Of a stretch of 64,000 nt of DNA, positions 33,954 through 42,764 are shown piece after piece (the first letter of the stretch is position 1; every line of letters begins with the position of its first letter). The stretch is from Ramlibacter agri (lineage in GTDB: Bacteria; Pseudomonadota; Gammaproteobacteria; Burkholderiales; Burkholderiaceae_C), in contig NZ_JABBFX010000001.1 in NCBI RefSeq assembly GCF_012927085.1, positions 930,001 to 994,000 of the forward strand. Reading direction: 5' to 3'. A model generated the notes under the pieces. The model worked only from the letters and a program-made list of their open reading frames with translations, did no database searches and had not been told where the DNA came from. The position numbers were made by a program, and so were the translations under genes.

Positions 33954-34535
33954 TCAGCGTGGGGCGCGCGGCGCGGCCGGCGTGGTGGGCACGCTGCGCT
34001 CGATGGCGCGCAGCGCTTCCAGCCTTTCGTTCAGCGCGTCGTTGCGGCGGCGGGCTTCCCGCAAATCGCGTGCCTGGCGGTCGGCCAGCTCGTCGGCCTT
34101 GCGACGGTCGGCCAGTTGCGCGGCAAGCAGGCGCGCGAGCGGCTGCAGCGCTTGCGCTTCGGCGTCCTGTTGCGCCAGCACGCGCTGCAGTTGCAGTTGC
34201 ACGCGCGGCTGCTGCGTGGAGTCGCCGGCTTGCAGCAGCGCGATCGCCAGTTGCAGGGCCTGCGTCGCGGATGGTGGCGTGTCGCCGAAGCGCTGGATCT
34301 CGGCGGCCAGTTCGGGCGCGGGCAGCGTGCGCACGCGGTCGGCGTAGGCCAGCACGGCGTCGGCCGGCGCGGGGGCTGGTCGGGCCGCGACGGGCGGGGC
34401 GACCGGTGTGCGCGCAGGTTCGGGTGGCCGGGCGGCCACCAGCGGCGGCGCCGGCACCTGGGATGCGCAGCCGGCGGCCAGCGCCAGCAGGACCAGGGCG
34501 CTGGCAGCGTGCGGCCGGTTCAGTTCAATTGGCAT
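33954..34535 (-). CDS. qseG: QseG-like outer-membrane lipoprotein
   Basis: This 193-residue protein has a signal peptide with lipobox LAAGC, Cys at residue 23, a Pro/Ala linker, and a helical C-terminal half with heptad-like Leu and Arg (LADRRKADELADRQARDLREA). Enterobacterial QseG sits between the same kinase and regulator genes and activates the kinase. Similarity is mainly positional and architectural. Its start overlaps the kinase stop by 11 bp and its stop is 10 bp from glrR. Confidence 0.7.
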   Translation of the reverse strand: MPIELNRPHAASALVLLALAAGCASQVPAPPLVAARPPEPARTPVAPPVAARPAPAPADAVLAYADRVRTLPAPELAAEIQRFGDTPPSATQALQLAIALLQAGDSTQQPRVQLQLQRVLAQQDAEAQALQPLARLLAAQLADRRKADELADRQARDLREARRRNDALNERLEALRAIERSVPTTPAAPRAPR

Positions 34536-35931
34536 GGGGCAGTTCTATCCGGAAATGGCTGCCGCGGGGCGCGTCCAGCAGCGCCACGCGGCCGCCGTGC
34601 GCGGCCACGTATTCCTGCACGATGGACAGGCCGATGCCGGAGCCGCGCACGGCGTCCTGCGGCTGGCGCGCGCCGCGGTAGAAGGGCTCGAACACGCGCG
34701 GCCGGTCTTCTTCCGCGATGCCGGGGCCTTCGTCCTGCACATCCACCGTCACGCCCGCGGGCGTGCTGTCCAGGCGCACGCGCAAGGTGGCGCCGCGCGG
34801 CGAGAAGCGGATGGCGTTGGACAGCAGGTTGGCGAAGGCGGCGCCGAGCTTGGCGGCATCCACCGGCAGCAGCTGGCGCTCGCCTTCCACAACGACCTGC
34901 AGCTCGCGCGCCTGCCATTGCAGCCGCTGCGCCCCGACCTGCTCGCGCAGCAGCGCCAGCAGGTCGGTGCGGCGCCGCTGCAGCTGGCGCGCTTCGAAGC
35001 CGGCCGCATTCAGTTGCAGCAAGGCTTCGATGTGGCCCTGCAAGGCCAGCGTGTTCTGGTGCAGGATGCGCACCACTTCCTTCTGGCCCGCGCTCAATTC
35101 GCCGGGCACGCCGTCGCGCAGCAGCGCCACGCCTTCGCGCAGCGCCGCCAGCGGCGTCTTGAGTTCGTGCGACACATGGCGCAGGAAGCGCGCCTTGTCC
35201 GCTTCCAGTTCGGTCAGGCGCAGGCGCAGCCACTCCAGCTGCTGGCTGACGCCTCGCACGTCCGAGGGGCCCGGGATGTCGATGGGGTCGGCGAGGCGGT
35301 TCTCGCCCAGGCCCACGATCGCGCTTTCCAGCTGCTTGAAGGGCCGCGCCAGCCAGAGCCCGAAGACCACGGCCAGCAGCACGGCCAGTGCGATCGCCGC
35401 CAGCACCTGCCGCATCAGGCTGGCGCGCTCCGCTTCCAGCTTGTCGCGCAGTTCGCGGTTGCGAGCCTGGATCAGCTGCTGCACCTGCGCGCTGAGGCTG
35501 CCATTGCGCGCATCGAGCTCGCGGAATTCGCCGGCCACCTGGCGCTCGCGGTCCAGCGCGGTGTCCGCGGGGCCATCGAGCAGGCGGGTGATGTCCTGCG
35601 CCTGCTCGCGCCACTTCGCGGGTTCGGCGCCGGGCAAACCGGCGGTTTCCATGTCCTGCAGCGCGGCGCGCGCGAGACGCATCTCGTCGTCGAAACGATG
35701 CCGCAGCACAGCGTCGTTGAGCACCAGCGACTGGCGCGCCGCCCGCTCCATGCCGGCGCTGCGCGCGGCCAGCGTTTGTGCCGCGCCGTTGAGGGCCAGG
35801 GAGCGGCTGGCGGCATCGGCGCTCTGCGCCATCAGCTGCTCCAGCACGACGACCGCGCGCAGCGCCGTGGCGCCCAGCAGCGCGGCGATCAGCAGGAAGG
35901 CGACCAGCAGCAGCCGCCGGAACGAGCCCAT
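34525..35931 (-). CDS. glrK: Sensor histidine kinase GlrK/QseE
   Basis: This 468-residue kinase has two transmembrane segments (about 7-29 and 175-194) around a helical periplasmic domain, a HAMP region (195-245), the phospho-acceptor His255 in RHVSHELKTP, and an ATPase domain (NLLSNAIRFSP, DEGPGIAEED, GSGIGLSI). It should phosphorylate GlrR in response to envelope stress. The gene starts 10 bp after the miaB stop, so it is probably transcribed with or right after miaB. Confidence 0.88.
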   Translation of the reverse strand: MGSFRRLLLVAFLLIAALLGATALRAVVVLEQLMAQSADAASRSLALNGAAQTLAARSAGMERAARQSLVLNDAVLRHRFDDEMRLARAALQDMETAGLPGAEPAKWREQAQDITRLLDGPADTALDRERQVAGEFRELDARNGSLSAQVQQLIQARNRELRDKLEAERASLMRQVLAAIALAVLLAVVFGLWLARPFKQLESAIVGLGENRLADPIDIPGPSDVRGVSQQLEWLRLRLTELEADKARFLRHVSHELKTPLAALREGVALLRDGVPGELSAGQKEVVRILHQNTLALQGHIEALLQLNAAGFEARQLQRRRTDLLALLREQVGAQRLQWQARELQVVVEGERQLLPVDAAKLGAAFANLLSNAIRFSPRGATLRVRLDSTPAGVTVDVQDEGPGIAEEDRPRVFEPFYRGARQPQDAVRGSGIGLSIVQEYVAAHGGRVALLDAPRGSHFRIELPHAN

Positions 35932-35941
35932 GGAAGGGCGC

Positions 35942-37282
35942 TCAGGCGGCGAGCGTCGACTCGGCGCGCACCACTTCGCCGCGCAGCGAATGCGGCAGCG
36001 CTTCGGTGATGGTCACGTCCACCATCTGCCCCACCAGGCGCTGCGGCCCGGCGAAGTTGACGATGCGGTTGCACTCGGTGCGGCCCATCAGCTCGGTCTT
36101 GTCCTTGCGCGAAGGGCCTTCGACCAGGATGCGCTGCACGGTGCCGACGCGGCTGGCGCTGATGCGCTGCACGTTCTCTTCGAGGACGGCCTGCAGGTGC
36201 TGCAGGCGCTTCAGCTTGACTGCGTGCGGCGTGTCGTCCGGCAGGTTGGCCGCCGGCGTGCCCGGGCGCGGGCTGAAGATGAAGGAGAAGCTGGCGTCGT
36301 AGCCGACGTCGGTGACCAGCTTCATCAGCTTCGCGAAGTCTTCCTCGGTCTCGCCGGGGAAGCCGACGATGAAGTCCGAGGACATGGACAGATCGGGCCG
36401 CACCGCCCGCAGCTTGCGGATGGTGCTCTTGTATTCCATGGCGGTGTAGCCGCGCTTCATGGCCATCAGGATGCGGTCGCTGCCATGCTGCACCGGCAGG
36501 TGCAGGTGGCTCACCAGCTGCGGCACCTTGGCATAGACGTCGATCAGGCGCTGCGTGAACTCGTTCGGGTGGCTGGTGGTGTAGCGGATGCGCTCGATGC
36601 CGGGGATTTCCGCAACGTACTCGATCAGCAGGGCGAAGTCGGCGATCTCGCTGGTGTCGCCCATCTTGCCGCGGTAGGCGTTGACGTTCTGCCCGAGCAG
36701 CGTCACTTCCTTCACGCCCTGGTCCGCCAGGCCGGCCACTTCGACCAGCACGTCGTCGAACGGACGCGACACTTCCTCGCCGCGCGTGTAGGGCACCACG
36801 CAGTAGCTGCAGTACTTGGAGCAGCCTTCCATGATGGAGACGAAGGCCGAGGCGCCGTCCACCCGTGCGGGCGGAAGGTTGTCGAACTTCTCGATCTCCG
36901 GGAAGGAGATGTCCACCTGCGGGCGGTGCTGGCGCTCGCGCTCGGCCAGCAGCTGCGGCAGGCGGTGCAGGGTCTGCGGGCCGAACACCACGTCCACATA
37001 CGGCGCGCGCTCGATGATGGCCGCGCCTTCCTGCGAGGCGACGCAGCCGCCCACGCCGATCAGCACGCCCTTCTTCTTCAGGTGCTTGACGCGCCCGAGG
37101 TCGGAGAACACCTTTTCCTGCGCCTTCTCGCGCACCGAGCAGGTGTTGAAGAGGATCAGGTCCGCCTGTTCGGGGTCCTGCGTCGGTTCGTAGCCTTCGG
37201 CCGCGTTCATCACGTCCGCCATCTTGTCCGAGTCGTACTCGTTCATCTGGCAGCCGAAGGTCTTGATGTAAACCTTCTTCAT
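35942..37282 (-). CDS. miaB: tRNA-2-methylthio-N6-dimethylallyladenosine synthase
   Basis: This 446-residue radical-SAM methylthiotransferase converts i6A37 to ms2i6A37 in tRNAs reading UNN codons. The N-terminal UPF0004 domain carries [11 protein letters not shown] and two further Cys (NTCSVR, GGCVA). The radical-SAM cluster is [16 protein letters not shown], and a TRAM domain lies at the C-terminus ([14 protein letters not shown]). All six cluster cysteines are present. Confidence 0.96.
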   Translation of the reverse strand: MKKVYIKTFGCQMNEYDSDKMADVMNAAEGYEPTQDPEQADLILFNTCSVREKAQEKVFSDLGRVKHLKKKGVLIGVGGCVASQEGAAIIERAPYVDVVFGPQTLHRLPQLLAERERQHRPQVDISFPEIEKFDNLPPARVDGASAFVSIMEGCSKYCSYCVVPYTRGEEVSRPFDDVLVEVAGLADQGVKEVTLLGQNVNAYRGKMGDTSEIADFALLIEYVAEIPGIERIRYTTSHPNEFTQRLIDVYAKVPQLVSHLHLPVQHGSDRILMAMKRGYTAMEYKSTIRKLRAVRPDLSMSSDFIVGFPGETEEDFAKLMKLVTDVGYDASFSFIFSPRPGTPAANLPDDTPHAVKLKRLQHLQAVLEENVQRISASRVGTVQRILVEGPSRKDKTELMGRTECNRIVNFAGPQRLVGQMVDVTITEALPHSLRGEVVRAESTLAA

Positions 37283-37289
37283 GCCGGCC

Positions 37290-37703
37290 TCACTTGAGAA
37301 GGAGGAGGCGGGCGGACCAGATCAGGTCCAGCAGCTCGTAGAAGCGCTTGATGCCGTTGGGGTCGCCGGTGCTGACGCCGCCGACCTTGGCGTATTCGTC
37401 GGCCGTGAGCAGCCACACTTCATGCACCAGGCCCGCGCCGTCGCGGCGGTACACCGTGTAGATGGTCTTGCCGGCGAGCGTGCCGGTCAGCACCAGCATG
37501 TTGTTCAGGTCGCGGATGCGGACGCCGGGCGAGAAGCGGTCGTCCTTGCCGTCGACGGTGATGATGGGCGGCGTGGCGCTGACGACCATGATGGCCGGCT
37601 TCACGTCGCGCGGCGCTTCGCGCACGATGCCTTGGGCGGACGCCACGAAGGCGGCGGTGGCGAGGGAAAGGCCTGCGAAGGCCAGCTTGATCCAGCGGTT
37701 CAT
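37290..37703 (-). CDS. Small secreted protein of unknown function
   Basis: This 137-residue protein has a signal peptide ([20 protein letters not shown], cleavage near ASAQ). The mature part is beta-rich ([40 protein letters not shown]) and ends in a helical [14 protein letters not shown]. No family is recognised with confidence. It lies 7 bp upstream of miaB on the same strand and is probably cotranscribed. Confidence 0.7.
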   Translation of the reverse strand: MNRWIKLAFAGLSLATAAFVASAQGIVREAPRDVKPAIMVVSATPPIITVDGKDDRFSPGVRIRDLNNMLVLTGTLAGKTIYTVYRRDGAGLVHEVWLLTADEYAKVGGVSTGDPNGIKRFYELLDLIWSARLLLLK

Positions 37704-37742
37704 GGTGTAGAGCCAGAGGCTGTGGGCTTGGGGAAAATAACA

Positions 37743-37769
37743 AAGGGCACTGTGCAAGACAGTGCCCTT
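37743..37769 (-). terminator. Intrinsic terminator after the PEBP gene
   Basis: AAGGGCACTGT (37743-37753) and ACAGTGCCCTT (37759-37769) form an 11-bp stem with a 5-nt loop. On the minus strand TGTTATTTTCC follows. It ends the PEBP gene located just to the right. Confidence 0.85.
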
Positions 37770-37830
37770 GAGTGTCAAACGCGGATTGTGCCAGACGTTG
37801 GTTTCCCGCCGCGCTGGGTGGGTTACATCT

Positions 37831-38322
37831 TCAGCGCTCGTATTTGGTGGTGAGCTTCGCCTCGCCCAGCTTGGCGAAATGGATCATGAAGCCGACATAC
37901 GCAGCGGAAGCATCGTCCGGCACGTCGAGCTTGTCGGTGTTCAGCGCGTACAGCGTGAAGATGTAGCGATGCGGGCCGTGGCCGGGCGGCGGTGCGGCGC
38001 CGCCGTATTCCTTGCCGCCGAAATCGGTGCGGCCCTGCTTGGCGCCCTGGGGCAGCGCGCTGCCACCGGTTGCGCCCGCGCCTTCGGGCAGACTGGTGGC
38101 GCTGCCCGGGATGTCGTAGACGACCCAGTGCCACCAGCCGGAGCCGGTGGGCGCGTCGGGGTCGTACAGGGTGAGCGCGAAGCTCTTGGTGCCGGCGGGC
38201 GCGCCTTCCCAGCTGAGCGCGGGCGAGCGGTTGTCGCCACCGGCGCCCATGCCGTTGAACACGTTGGCGCGGGGCAGGGTCTGGCCTTCGGAAAGGCTGG
38301 GGCTGCGCAGGATGAATGCCAT
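37831..38322 (-). CDS. YbhB/YbcL-family PEBP protein
   Basis: This 163-residue phosphatidylethanolamine-binding-protein-like protein has the family ligand-pocket segments SPALSWEGAPAGTKSFALTLYDPDAP and HWVVYDIPG, and GPHRYIFTLYAL near the end. Bacterial members are cytoplasmic or periplasmic with unclear role. GGAG before MAFILRSP supports the start. Confidence 0.9.
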   Translation of the reverse strand: MAFILRSPSLSEGQTLPRANVFNGMGAGGDNRSPALSWEGAPAGTKSFALTLYDPDAPTGSGWWHWVVYDIPGSATSLPEGAGATGGSALPQGAKQGRTDFGGKEYGGAAPPPGHGPHRYIFTLYALNTDKLDVPDDASAAYVGFMIHFAKLGEAKLTTKYER

Positions 38323-38444
38323 GCAATTGCTCCTCAAGCGGCCGCGCGGCGGCCGGTCCGGCGGGGATTATCGGCCCAAGCGCGCGAGGCGGGGGCGCGG
38401 GTTCCTACAGGCCGGGGGAGGGGCTGCCGGCACGGTGAAGCCAC

Positions 38445-38621
38445 ATGAAGTCTCTTGTTGCCGTCCTGTTCTTTCTGGCTGCCTTGTGTGCGGGTTGCGC
38501 ACAAGGTGGCCTGACTCGCGTGGCTGACGCGGAATCCGGAAAGCTGTGCCGCGACGGCGTGATCCTGCCGCCGGACGGCAGTTGCGCCGCGCATGGCGGC
38601 GTGCGGGCGAGCCGGCAGTGA
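38445..38621 (+). CDS. Small lipoprotein with a DUF3761-like tail
   Basis: This 58-residue ORF starts at MKSLVAVLFF and has a short signal with Cys15 and Cys18 (LCAGC), so lipidation at Cys18 is likely though the -3 residue is unusual. The tail CRDGVILPPDGSCAAHGGV resembles a shortened DUF3761 motif, which has paired Cys and ends HGGV. No ribosome site is strong. It stands alone between PEBP and the tRNA. Confidence 0.6.
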   Translation: MKSLVAVLFFLAALCAGCAQGGLTRVADAESGKLCRDGVILPPDGSCAAHGGVRASRQ

Positions 38622-38636
38622 GCTCGGGCCGAAAAG

Positions 38637-38671
38637 CGAAAAACCCGCACCAGGCGGGCTGGATGCGGGTT
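38637..38671 (-). terminator. Terminator after tRNA-Met
   Basis: AACCCGCA (38642-38649) and TGCGGGTT (38664-38671) form an 8-bp stem. On the minus strand it runs into TTTCGCTTTTC, just past the tRNA 3' end. Confidence 0.75.
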
Positions 38672-38680
38672 CCGATGTTC

Positions 38681-38757
<77 letters not shown>

Positions 38758-38875
38758 AAGCCCGCTATTGTAGCGCAATTCTTCGGCGGCTTCCGCGCGG
38801 CCGCGCGACAACAAAGCTCGGCCATCGACCCCGAAGCGTGGTGGCGGCCGTAGAAGGCGGTGTGAGAATCCATCC

Positions 38876-39490
38876 ATGCCGCGAGCGCTGCGCGATTTAC
38901 CCGACGAGGACCTGATGCTGGCCTATGCCGCCGGCGATGCCGCGGCCTTCGATCTCCTGTACACCCGCCACGAAGCCGCCCTGTACCGCTTCGTGCGGAG
39001 GCTGCTGGGCGCGCCGCTGGCGGCCCAGGCCGACGAGGTCTTCCAGGACGTGTGGCTGCGCATCGTCGCGGCCCGCGCCAGCTTCAAGCCGCAGGGCGCG
39101 GCCTGGCGCACCTGGGCCTTCACCATTGCCCACAACGCCTGCATGGACCGCCTGCGCGTGGCCGGCCGCGAAGTGTCCGTCGATGGCGAGGACGATGGCG
39201 ACGAGCCGCTGGACTGGCTGATGGCGAAGACCGGCCGCGTCGCGCCCTCCAGCGAAGACCAGGCTTTCTGGCGCGCCGCCGGTGCGCAGCTGCTGCACTG
39301 CCTGGAAGCGCTGCCCGCCGCCCAGCGCGCGGCCTTCCTGCTGCACCACGAGGACGGCGCGAGCGTCGAGGACCTGGCGCAGCGGCTGGCGCTGCCTTTC
39401 GAAACCGCCAAGAGCCGCCTGCGCTACGCGCTGAAGAAACTGCGCGGCTGCATGGGCCGCTACCTCGAAGCCCTGGAGCCGGTGCAATGA
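38876..39490 (+). CDS. ECF-family RNA polymerase sigma factor
   Basis: This 204-residue sigma factor has region 2 (AFDLLYTRHEAALYRFVRRLL ... DEVFQDVWLRI ... TWAFTIAHNACMDRLR) and region 4 (LEALPAAQRAAFLLHHEDGASVEDLAQRLALPFETAKSRL in order). Its ATG is 118 bp past the tRNA. It overlaps the next gene by 4 bp (ATGA), so that gene is a candidate anti-sigma partner. The trigger is unknown. Confidence 0.92.
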   Translation: MPRALRDLPDEDLMLAYAAGDAAAFDLLYTRHEAALYRFVRRLLGAPLAAQADEVFQDVWLRIVAARASFKPQGAAWRTWAFTIAHNACMDRLRVAGREVSVDGEDDGDEPLDWLMAKTGRVAPSSEDQAFWRAAGAQLLHCLEALPAAQRAAFLLHHEDGASVEDLAQRLALPFETAKSRLRYALKKLRGCMGRYLEALEPVQ

Positions 39491-40545
39491 CCGAACTGCG
39501 CGACGCCCGCCTGCGCCGGGCCATGGAGGAAGCGCCGGACGCCGGCCTGCAGCCGCCCGCGCGCACGCGCGAAGCGATCCGCGCCGCCGCGCATGCCGCG
39601 GTGGAACCGGCCTGGCGCCGCTGGTGGCCAGCCGCGCGGCCCGGGCGCGGCACGCCCTGGATCGCCGCATTCGCCAGCCTCGTGGTGGCGACGCTGGTGG
39701 TGCTGGTGTGGCATCGCGAGGAGATTCCGGGGGCGCGCAAGGAGGCACCGTCGGCGGACGTGCAGGCGCCGACCGCCGCTGCGCCGGCGCCGGAAGCGCC
39801 CACGGTTGTCGCGCCAGCGCCGGGCGCTGCGGCTGCGCCCAGTGCTTCGGTGGCGCCCGCGCCTGTGCCAGAGGCGACGCGCGTGTCGCCGCCTCCGGTC
39901 GCGGCCAAGCCCGAGCGCGAGCGCAAGGCAGATGATGAAGAGCGGCGCGCCGAGCAGCAAGCTGCGGAGCGGCGCGCCAAGGAGCAGGCGGTGGAAGCGC
40001 GCGCACAGCGCGAGCGGCAAGCGTCGGCCGCGACCGGCGCGCCAGCACCCTCCGCTCCCGCGCCGGTGGAAGCGCCGCCTGCGATCGCAGCGGCTCCCAC
40101 GCCAGTGCCGCTGCAGGACCTCACGCGGCCGGCGCCGGCGGAGGCGACACGCCTGCCAACTGGCGTGCCCTCGATGCGCATGGCCCCGGCGCCCGCGCCA
40201 GCGTCCCCCATGGCGCAGCAATTGCGGCCGACGGCGCCGCCGGGCTGGGATGCCGTGCGCATCCAGGCGGATGCCCGCGACAAGCGCGTCGCGCGTGCGG
40301 ACGCGGACAAGCTGGCAGGGTTGCTGGAACAGCTGCTGCAGTCAGGGCAGGACGGGAACGTGGGCGCGTCGCCGGCGCAGTTGCGGATGGAGTTCACGCA
40401 GGCGGGCTTGCCGGCCGGCGTGCTGGAGCTGGCCGCCGAAGGCTGGCGCTGGCGGCCCATGGGCGGGACGACACGGGCCCTGCGGACGGATGCCGTGTTG
40501 ACCGAGCAGGTGCGGGAAGAGGCTTTGCGGGTGGTGCGGCGCTAG
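39487..40545 (+). CDS. Membrane protein cotranscribed with the sigma factor, putative anti-sigma
   Basis: This 352-residue protein has a short cytoplasmic N-terminus, one transmembrane segment at about residues 57-74 (WIAAFASLVVATLVVLVW), a long Pro/Ala-rich linker, an Arg/Glu/Gln/Ala helical block (about 145-180), and a small C-terminal domain (residues 265-350, ending ALRTDAVLTEQVREEALRVVRR in part). Single-pass topology and overlap with the ECF gene suggest an anti-sigma role. No zinc-type anti-sigma motif is seen. Confidence 0.65.
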   Translation: MTELRDARLRRAMEEAPDAGLQPPARTREAIRAAAHAAVEPAWRRWWPAARPGRGTPWIAAFASLVVATLVVLVWHREEIPGARKEAPSADVQAPTAAAPAPEAPTVVAPAPGAAAAPSASVAPAPVPEATRVSPPPVAAKPERERKADDEERRAEQQAAERRAKEQAVEARAQRERQASAATGAPAPSAPAPVEAPPAIAAAPTPVPLQDLTRPAPAEATRLPTGVPSMRMAPAPAPASPMAQQLRPTAPPGWDAVRIQADARDKRVARADADKLAGLLEQLLQSGQDGNVGASPAQLRMEFTQAGLPAGVLELAAEGWRWRPMGGTTRALRTDAVLTEQVREEALRVVRR

Positions 40546-40560
40546 GCTAGCTGGGGTCGG

Positions 40561-40645
40561 CTTGTCGCCGAACCCAGCCTGCGGAGCAGCCGCGGAACCC
40601 AGGCAAGAAGCAGCCGCCAACCCAGGCGCGAGGCAGCCCGCAACC
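40561..40645. repeat. Short imperfect tandem repeat, about 23-24 bp
   Basis: Units begin at 40586 (GCAGCCGCGGAACCCAGG), 40610 and 40633, with a diverged unit before them. Each carries GCAGCC-GC-AACCCAG. It lies between the convergent stops of the putative anti-sigma gene and the crotonase gene. No hairpin with a U-run is seen. Confidence 0.5.
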
Positions 40646-40653
40646 AGCGTGGC

Positions 40654-41433
40654 TCACTTGTGCTGGAACTGCGCCTTGCGCTTGTTCACAAAGGCGTCCA
40701 TGCCTTCCTTCTGGTCGGCGGTGGCGAACAGCGCGTGGAACAGGCGGCGCTCGAACATCACGCCGTCGGCCAGCCCGCTTTCGAAGGCGCGGTTGACCGA
40801 CTCCTTGGCGGCCAGCACGGCGATCTGCGAGAAGTCGCAGATCTGCAGCGCGGCGCCCAGCGCTTCGTCCATCAGCTTGTCCAGCGCCACGACGCGGCTC
40901 ACGAGGCCCGCGCGCTCGGCTTCCGTCGCGTCCATCATGCGGCCGGTCAGCGCCATGTCCATGGCCTTGGCCTTGCCCACCGCGCGCGGCAGGCGCTGCG
41001 TGCCGCCGGCGCCGGGGATGATGCCCAGCTTGATCTCGGGCTGGCCGAACTTCGCGTTGTCGGCGGCGATGATGAAGTCGCACATCATCGCCAGCTCGCA
41101 GCCGCCGCCCAGCGCGAAGCCGCTCACCGCGGCGATCACCGGCTTGCGCACGCTGCGGATCGTTTCCCAGTTGCGCGTGATGTAGTCGTGCTTGTAGACG
41201 TCGGAGAAGCTGTAGGTGGCCATCGCGCCGATGTCGGCGCCGGCCGCGAAAGCCTTCTCGCTGCCGGTGATGATCATGCAGCCGATGCGCTCGTCGGCAT
41301 CGAAGGCCTTCATCGCCTGGCCGAGCTCATCCATCAACTCGTTGTTCAGGGCGTTCAGTTGCTTGGGCCGGTTCAGCGTGATCACGCCGACCTTGTCCCC
41401 TTCGGTGCGGACGGTGATGAATTCGTAAGCCAT
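40654..41433 (-). CDS. Enoyl-CoA hydratase
   Basis: This 259-residue crotonase has both catalytic Glu residues of classical hydratases, Glu113 ([11 protein letters not shown]) and Glu133 ([13 protein letters not shown]), plus the oxyanion segment [10 protein letters not shown]. It should hydrate 2-enoyl-CoA esters in beta-oxidation or phenylacetate breakdown (PaaF-like). It diverges from paaG, with 90 bp between starts. Confidence 0.9.
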   Translation of the reverse strand: MAYEFITVRTEGDKVGVITLNRPKQLNALNNELMDELGQAMKAFDADERIGCMIITGSEKAFAAGADIGAMATYSFSDVYKHDYITRNWETIRSVRKPVIAAVSGFALGGGCELAMMCDFIIAADNAKFGQPEIKLGIIPGAGGTQRLPRAVGKAKAMDMALTGRMMDATEAERAGLVSRVVALDKLMDEALGAALQICDFSQIAVLAAKESVNRAFESGLADGVMFERRLFHALFATADQKEGMDAFVNKRKAQFQHK

Positions 41434-41523
41434 GGCTTCTCCTTTTCGCTGTGACTATAACCAAGGGAAAGCGCGCTGCGGCCGCGCAGGGCCCGGTGCT
41501 AGATTCAGCGCGAAGGAGTCTCC

Positions 41524-42327
41524 ATGTCCGAAGCCACCGTCCTCCACGAACAGCGCGGCGCCGTCGCGCTCATCACGCTGAACCGGCCGCAGGCCCTCAA
41601 CAGCTTCACCCGCCAGATGCACCGCGAGCTGTGGGCCGTCCTCGACAGGATCGAGCAGGACAAGTCCGTGCGCGCGGCCGTCATCACCGGCGCCGGCCGC
41701 GGCTTCTGCGCCGGCGCCGACCTCGCCGAATTCGATTTCGAGCCCGGCCCCGACCTCGTGAAGCGCGCCGACCCCGGCCCCGTGATCGAGCAGGCCTTCA
41801 ACCCCAGCGTGCGCAGGCTGATGGCGCTGCGCGTGCCCACCATCGCCGCGGTCAATGGGGTCGCGGCGGGCGCGGGTGCATCGCTGGCCATGACCTGCGA
41901 CCTCGCCGTCGCGGCGAGCAATGCAAGCTTCATCCAGGCCTTCAGCAAGATCGGCCTCGTGCCGGATGCGGGCGGCTCCTGGTTCCTGGTGAAGAAGCTG
42001 GGCCTCGCGCGCGCCATGGGCTGCGCGATGCTGGGCGACAAGCTGGGCGCGAAGGACGCCAAGGAGTGGGGAATGATCTGGGACGTGGCGCCCGAGGGCG
42101 AAGACTGCGTCGCCACCGCCATGACGCTCGCGGAACGTCTGGCGGCGCTGCCCACGACGGCCCTCGTGCAGACACGCAAGCTGCTGCGCGCCGCGGCCAG
42201 CAACGAGCTCGACCAGCAACTGGACCTGGAACGCGACACGCAGTCGGGCCTGGGCAAGACCCACGACTACATCGAAGGCGTCATGGCCTTCCGCGAGAAG
42301 CGTCCCGCGCAGTTCACCGGCGAATGA
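41524..42327 (+). CDS. paaG: 2-(1,2-epoxy-1,2-dihydrophenyl)acetyl-CoA isomerase
   Basis: This 267-residue crotonase-family isomerase turns ring-epoxidised phenylacetyl-CoA into an oxepin in the aerobic hybrid pathway. It lacks the first Glu (GAGASLAMTCD) and has FSKIGLVPDAGGSWFL, an Asp-containing region typical of PaaG. The next gene starts within its stop (ATGA). GAAGGAG precedes the start by a few bases. Confidence 0.9.
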   Translation: MSEATVLHEQRGAVALITLNRPQALNSFTRQMHRELWAVLDRIEQDKSVRAAVITGAGRGFCAGADLAEFDFEPGPDLVKRADPGPVIEQAFNPSVRRLMALRVPTIAAVNGVAAGAGASLAMTCDLAVAASNASFIQAFSKIGLVPDAGGSWFLVKKLGLARAMGCAMLGDKLGAKDAKEWGMIWDVAPEGEDCVATAMTLAERLAALPTTALVQTRKLLRAAASNELDQQLDLERDTQSGLGKTHDYIEGVMAFREKRPAQFTGE

Positions 42328-42764
42328 GCACTGATCCCAAGGCGCTCGCTGCCCGCGTCGGCGCGGCCATGTACGCGGCGGATCCGGCCGTGCGCGACTT
42401 CATGCAGATCGAGCTGCTCGCCTGCGAGCCGGGCCGCGCGCTGATGCGCATGGTGGTGCGCGAGCCCATGCTCAATGGCCACAGGATCTGCCACGGCGGC
42501 CTGATCTTCACGCTGGCCGATTCCACCTTCGCCTACGCCTGCAACAGCCACAACCGCGTGACGGTGGCCGCCGGCGCCAGCATCGAATTCCTGAAGCCCG
42601 CGCACCTGGGCGACGTGCTCAGCTGCGAAGGCGTGGAGCAGGTGCTGCAGGGCCGGCACGGTGTCTACGACATGAAGGTGAGCAACCAGCGGGGCGAGAT
42701 CGTGGCCGTGTTCCGCGGCAAGAGCGCGAGCATCCAGGGCCATGTGGTGCCCGAGGAGGACTGA
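42324..42764 (+). CDS. paaI: Hydroxyphenylacetyl-CoA thioesterase
   Basis: This 146-residue hot-dog-fold thioesterase clears dead-end CoA intermediates of the phenylacetate pathway. The family motif HGGLIFTLADSTFAYACN holds the catalytic Asp, and the C-terminus GRHGVYDMKVSNQRGEIVAVF is typical. It overlaps paaG by 4 bp and paaK by 1 bp, so all three are one operon. Confidence 0.92.
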   Translation: MSTDPKALAARVGAAMYAADPAVRDFMQIELLACEPGRALMRMVVREPMLNGHRICHGGLIFTLADSTFAYACNSHNRVTVAAGASIEFLKPAHLGDVLSCEGVEQVLQGRHGVYDMKVSNQRGEIVAVFRGKSASIQGHVVPEED

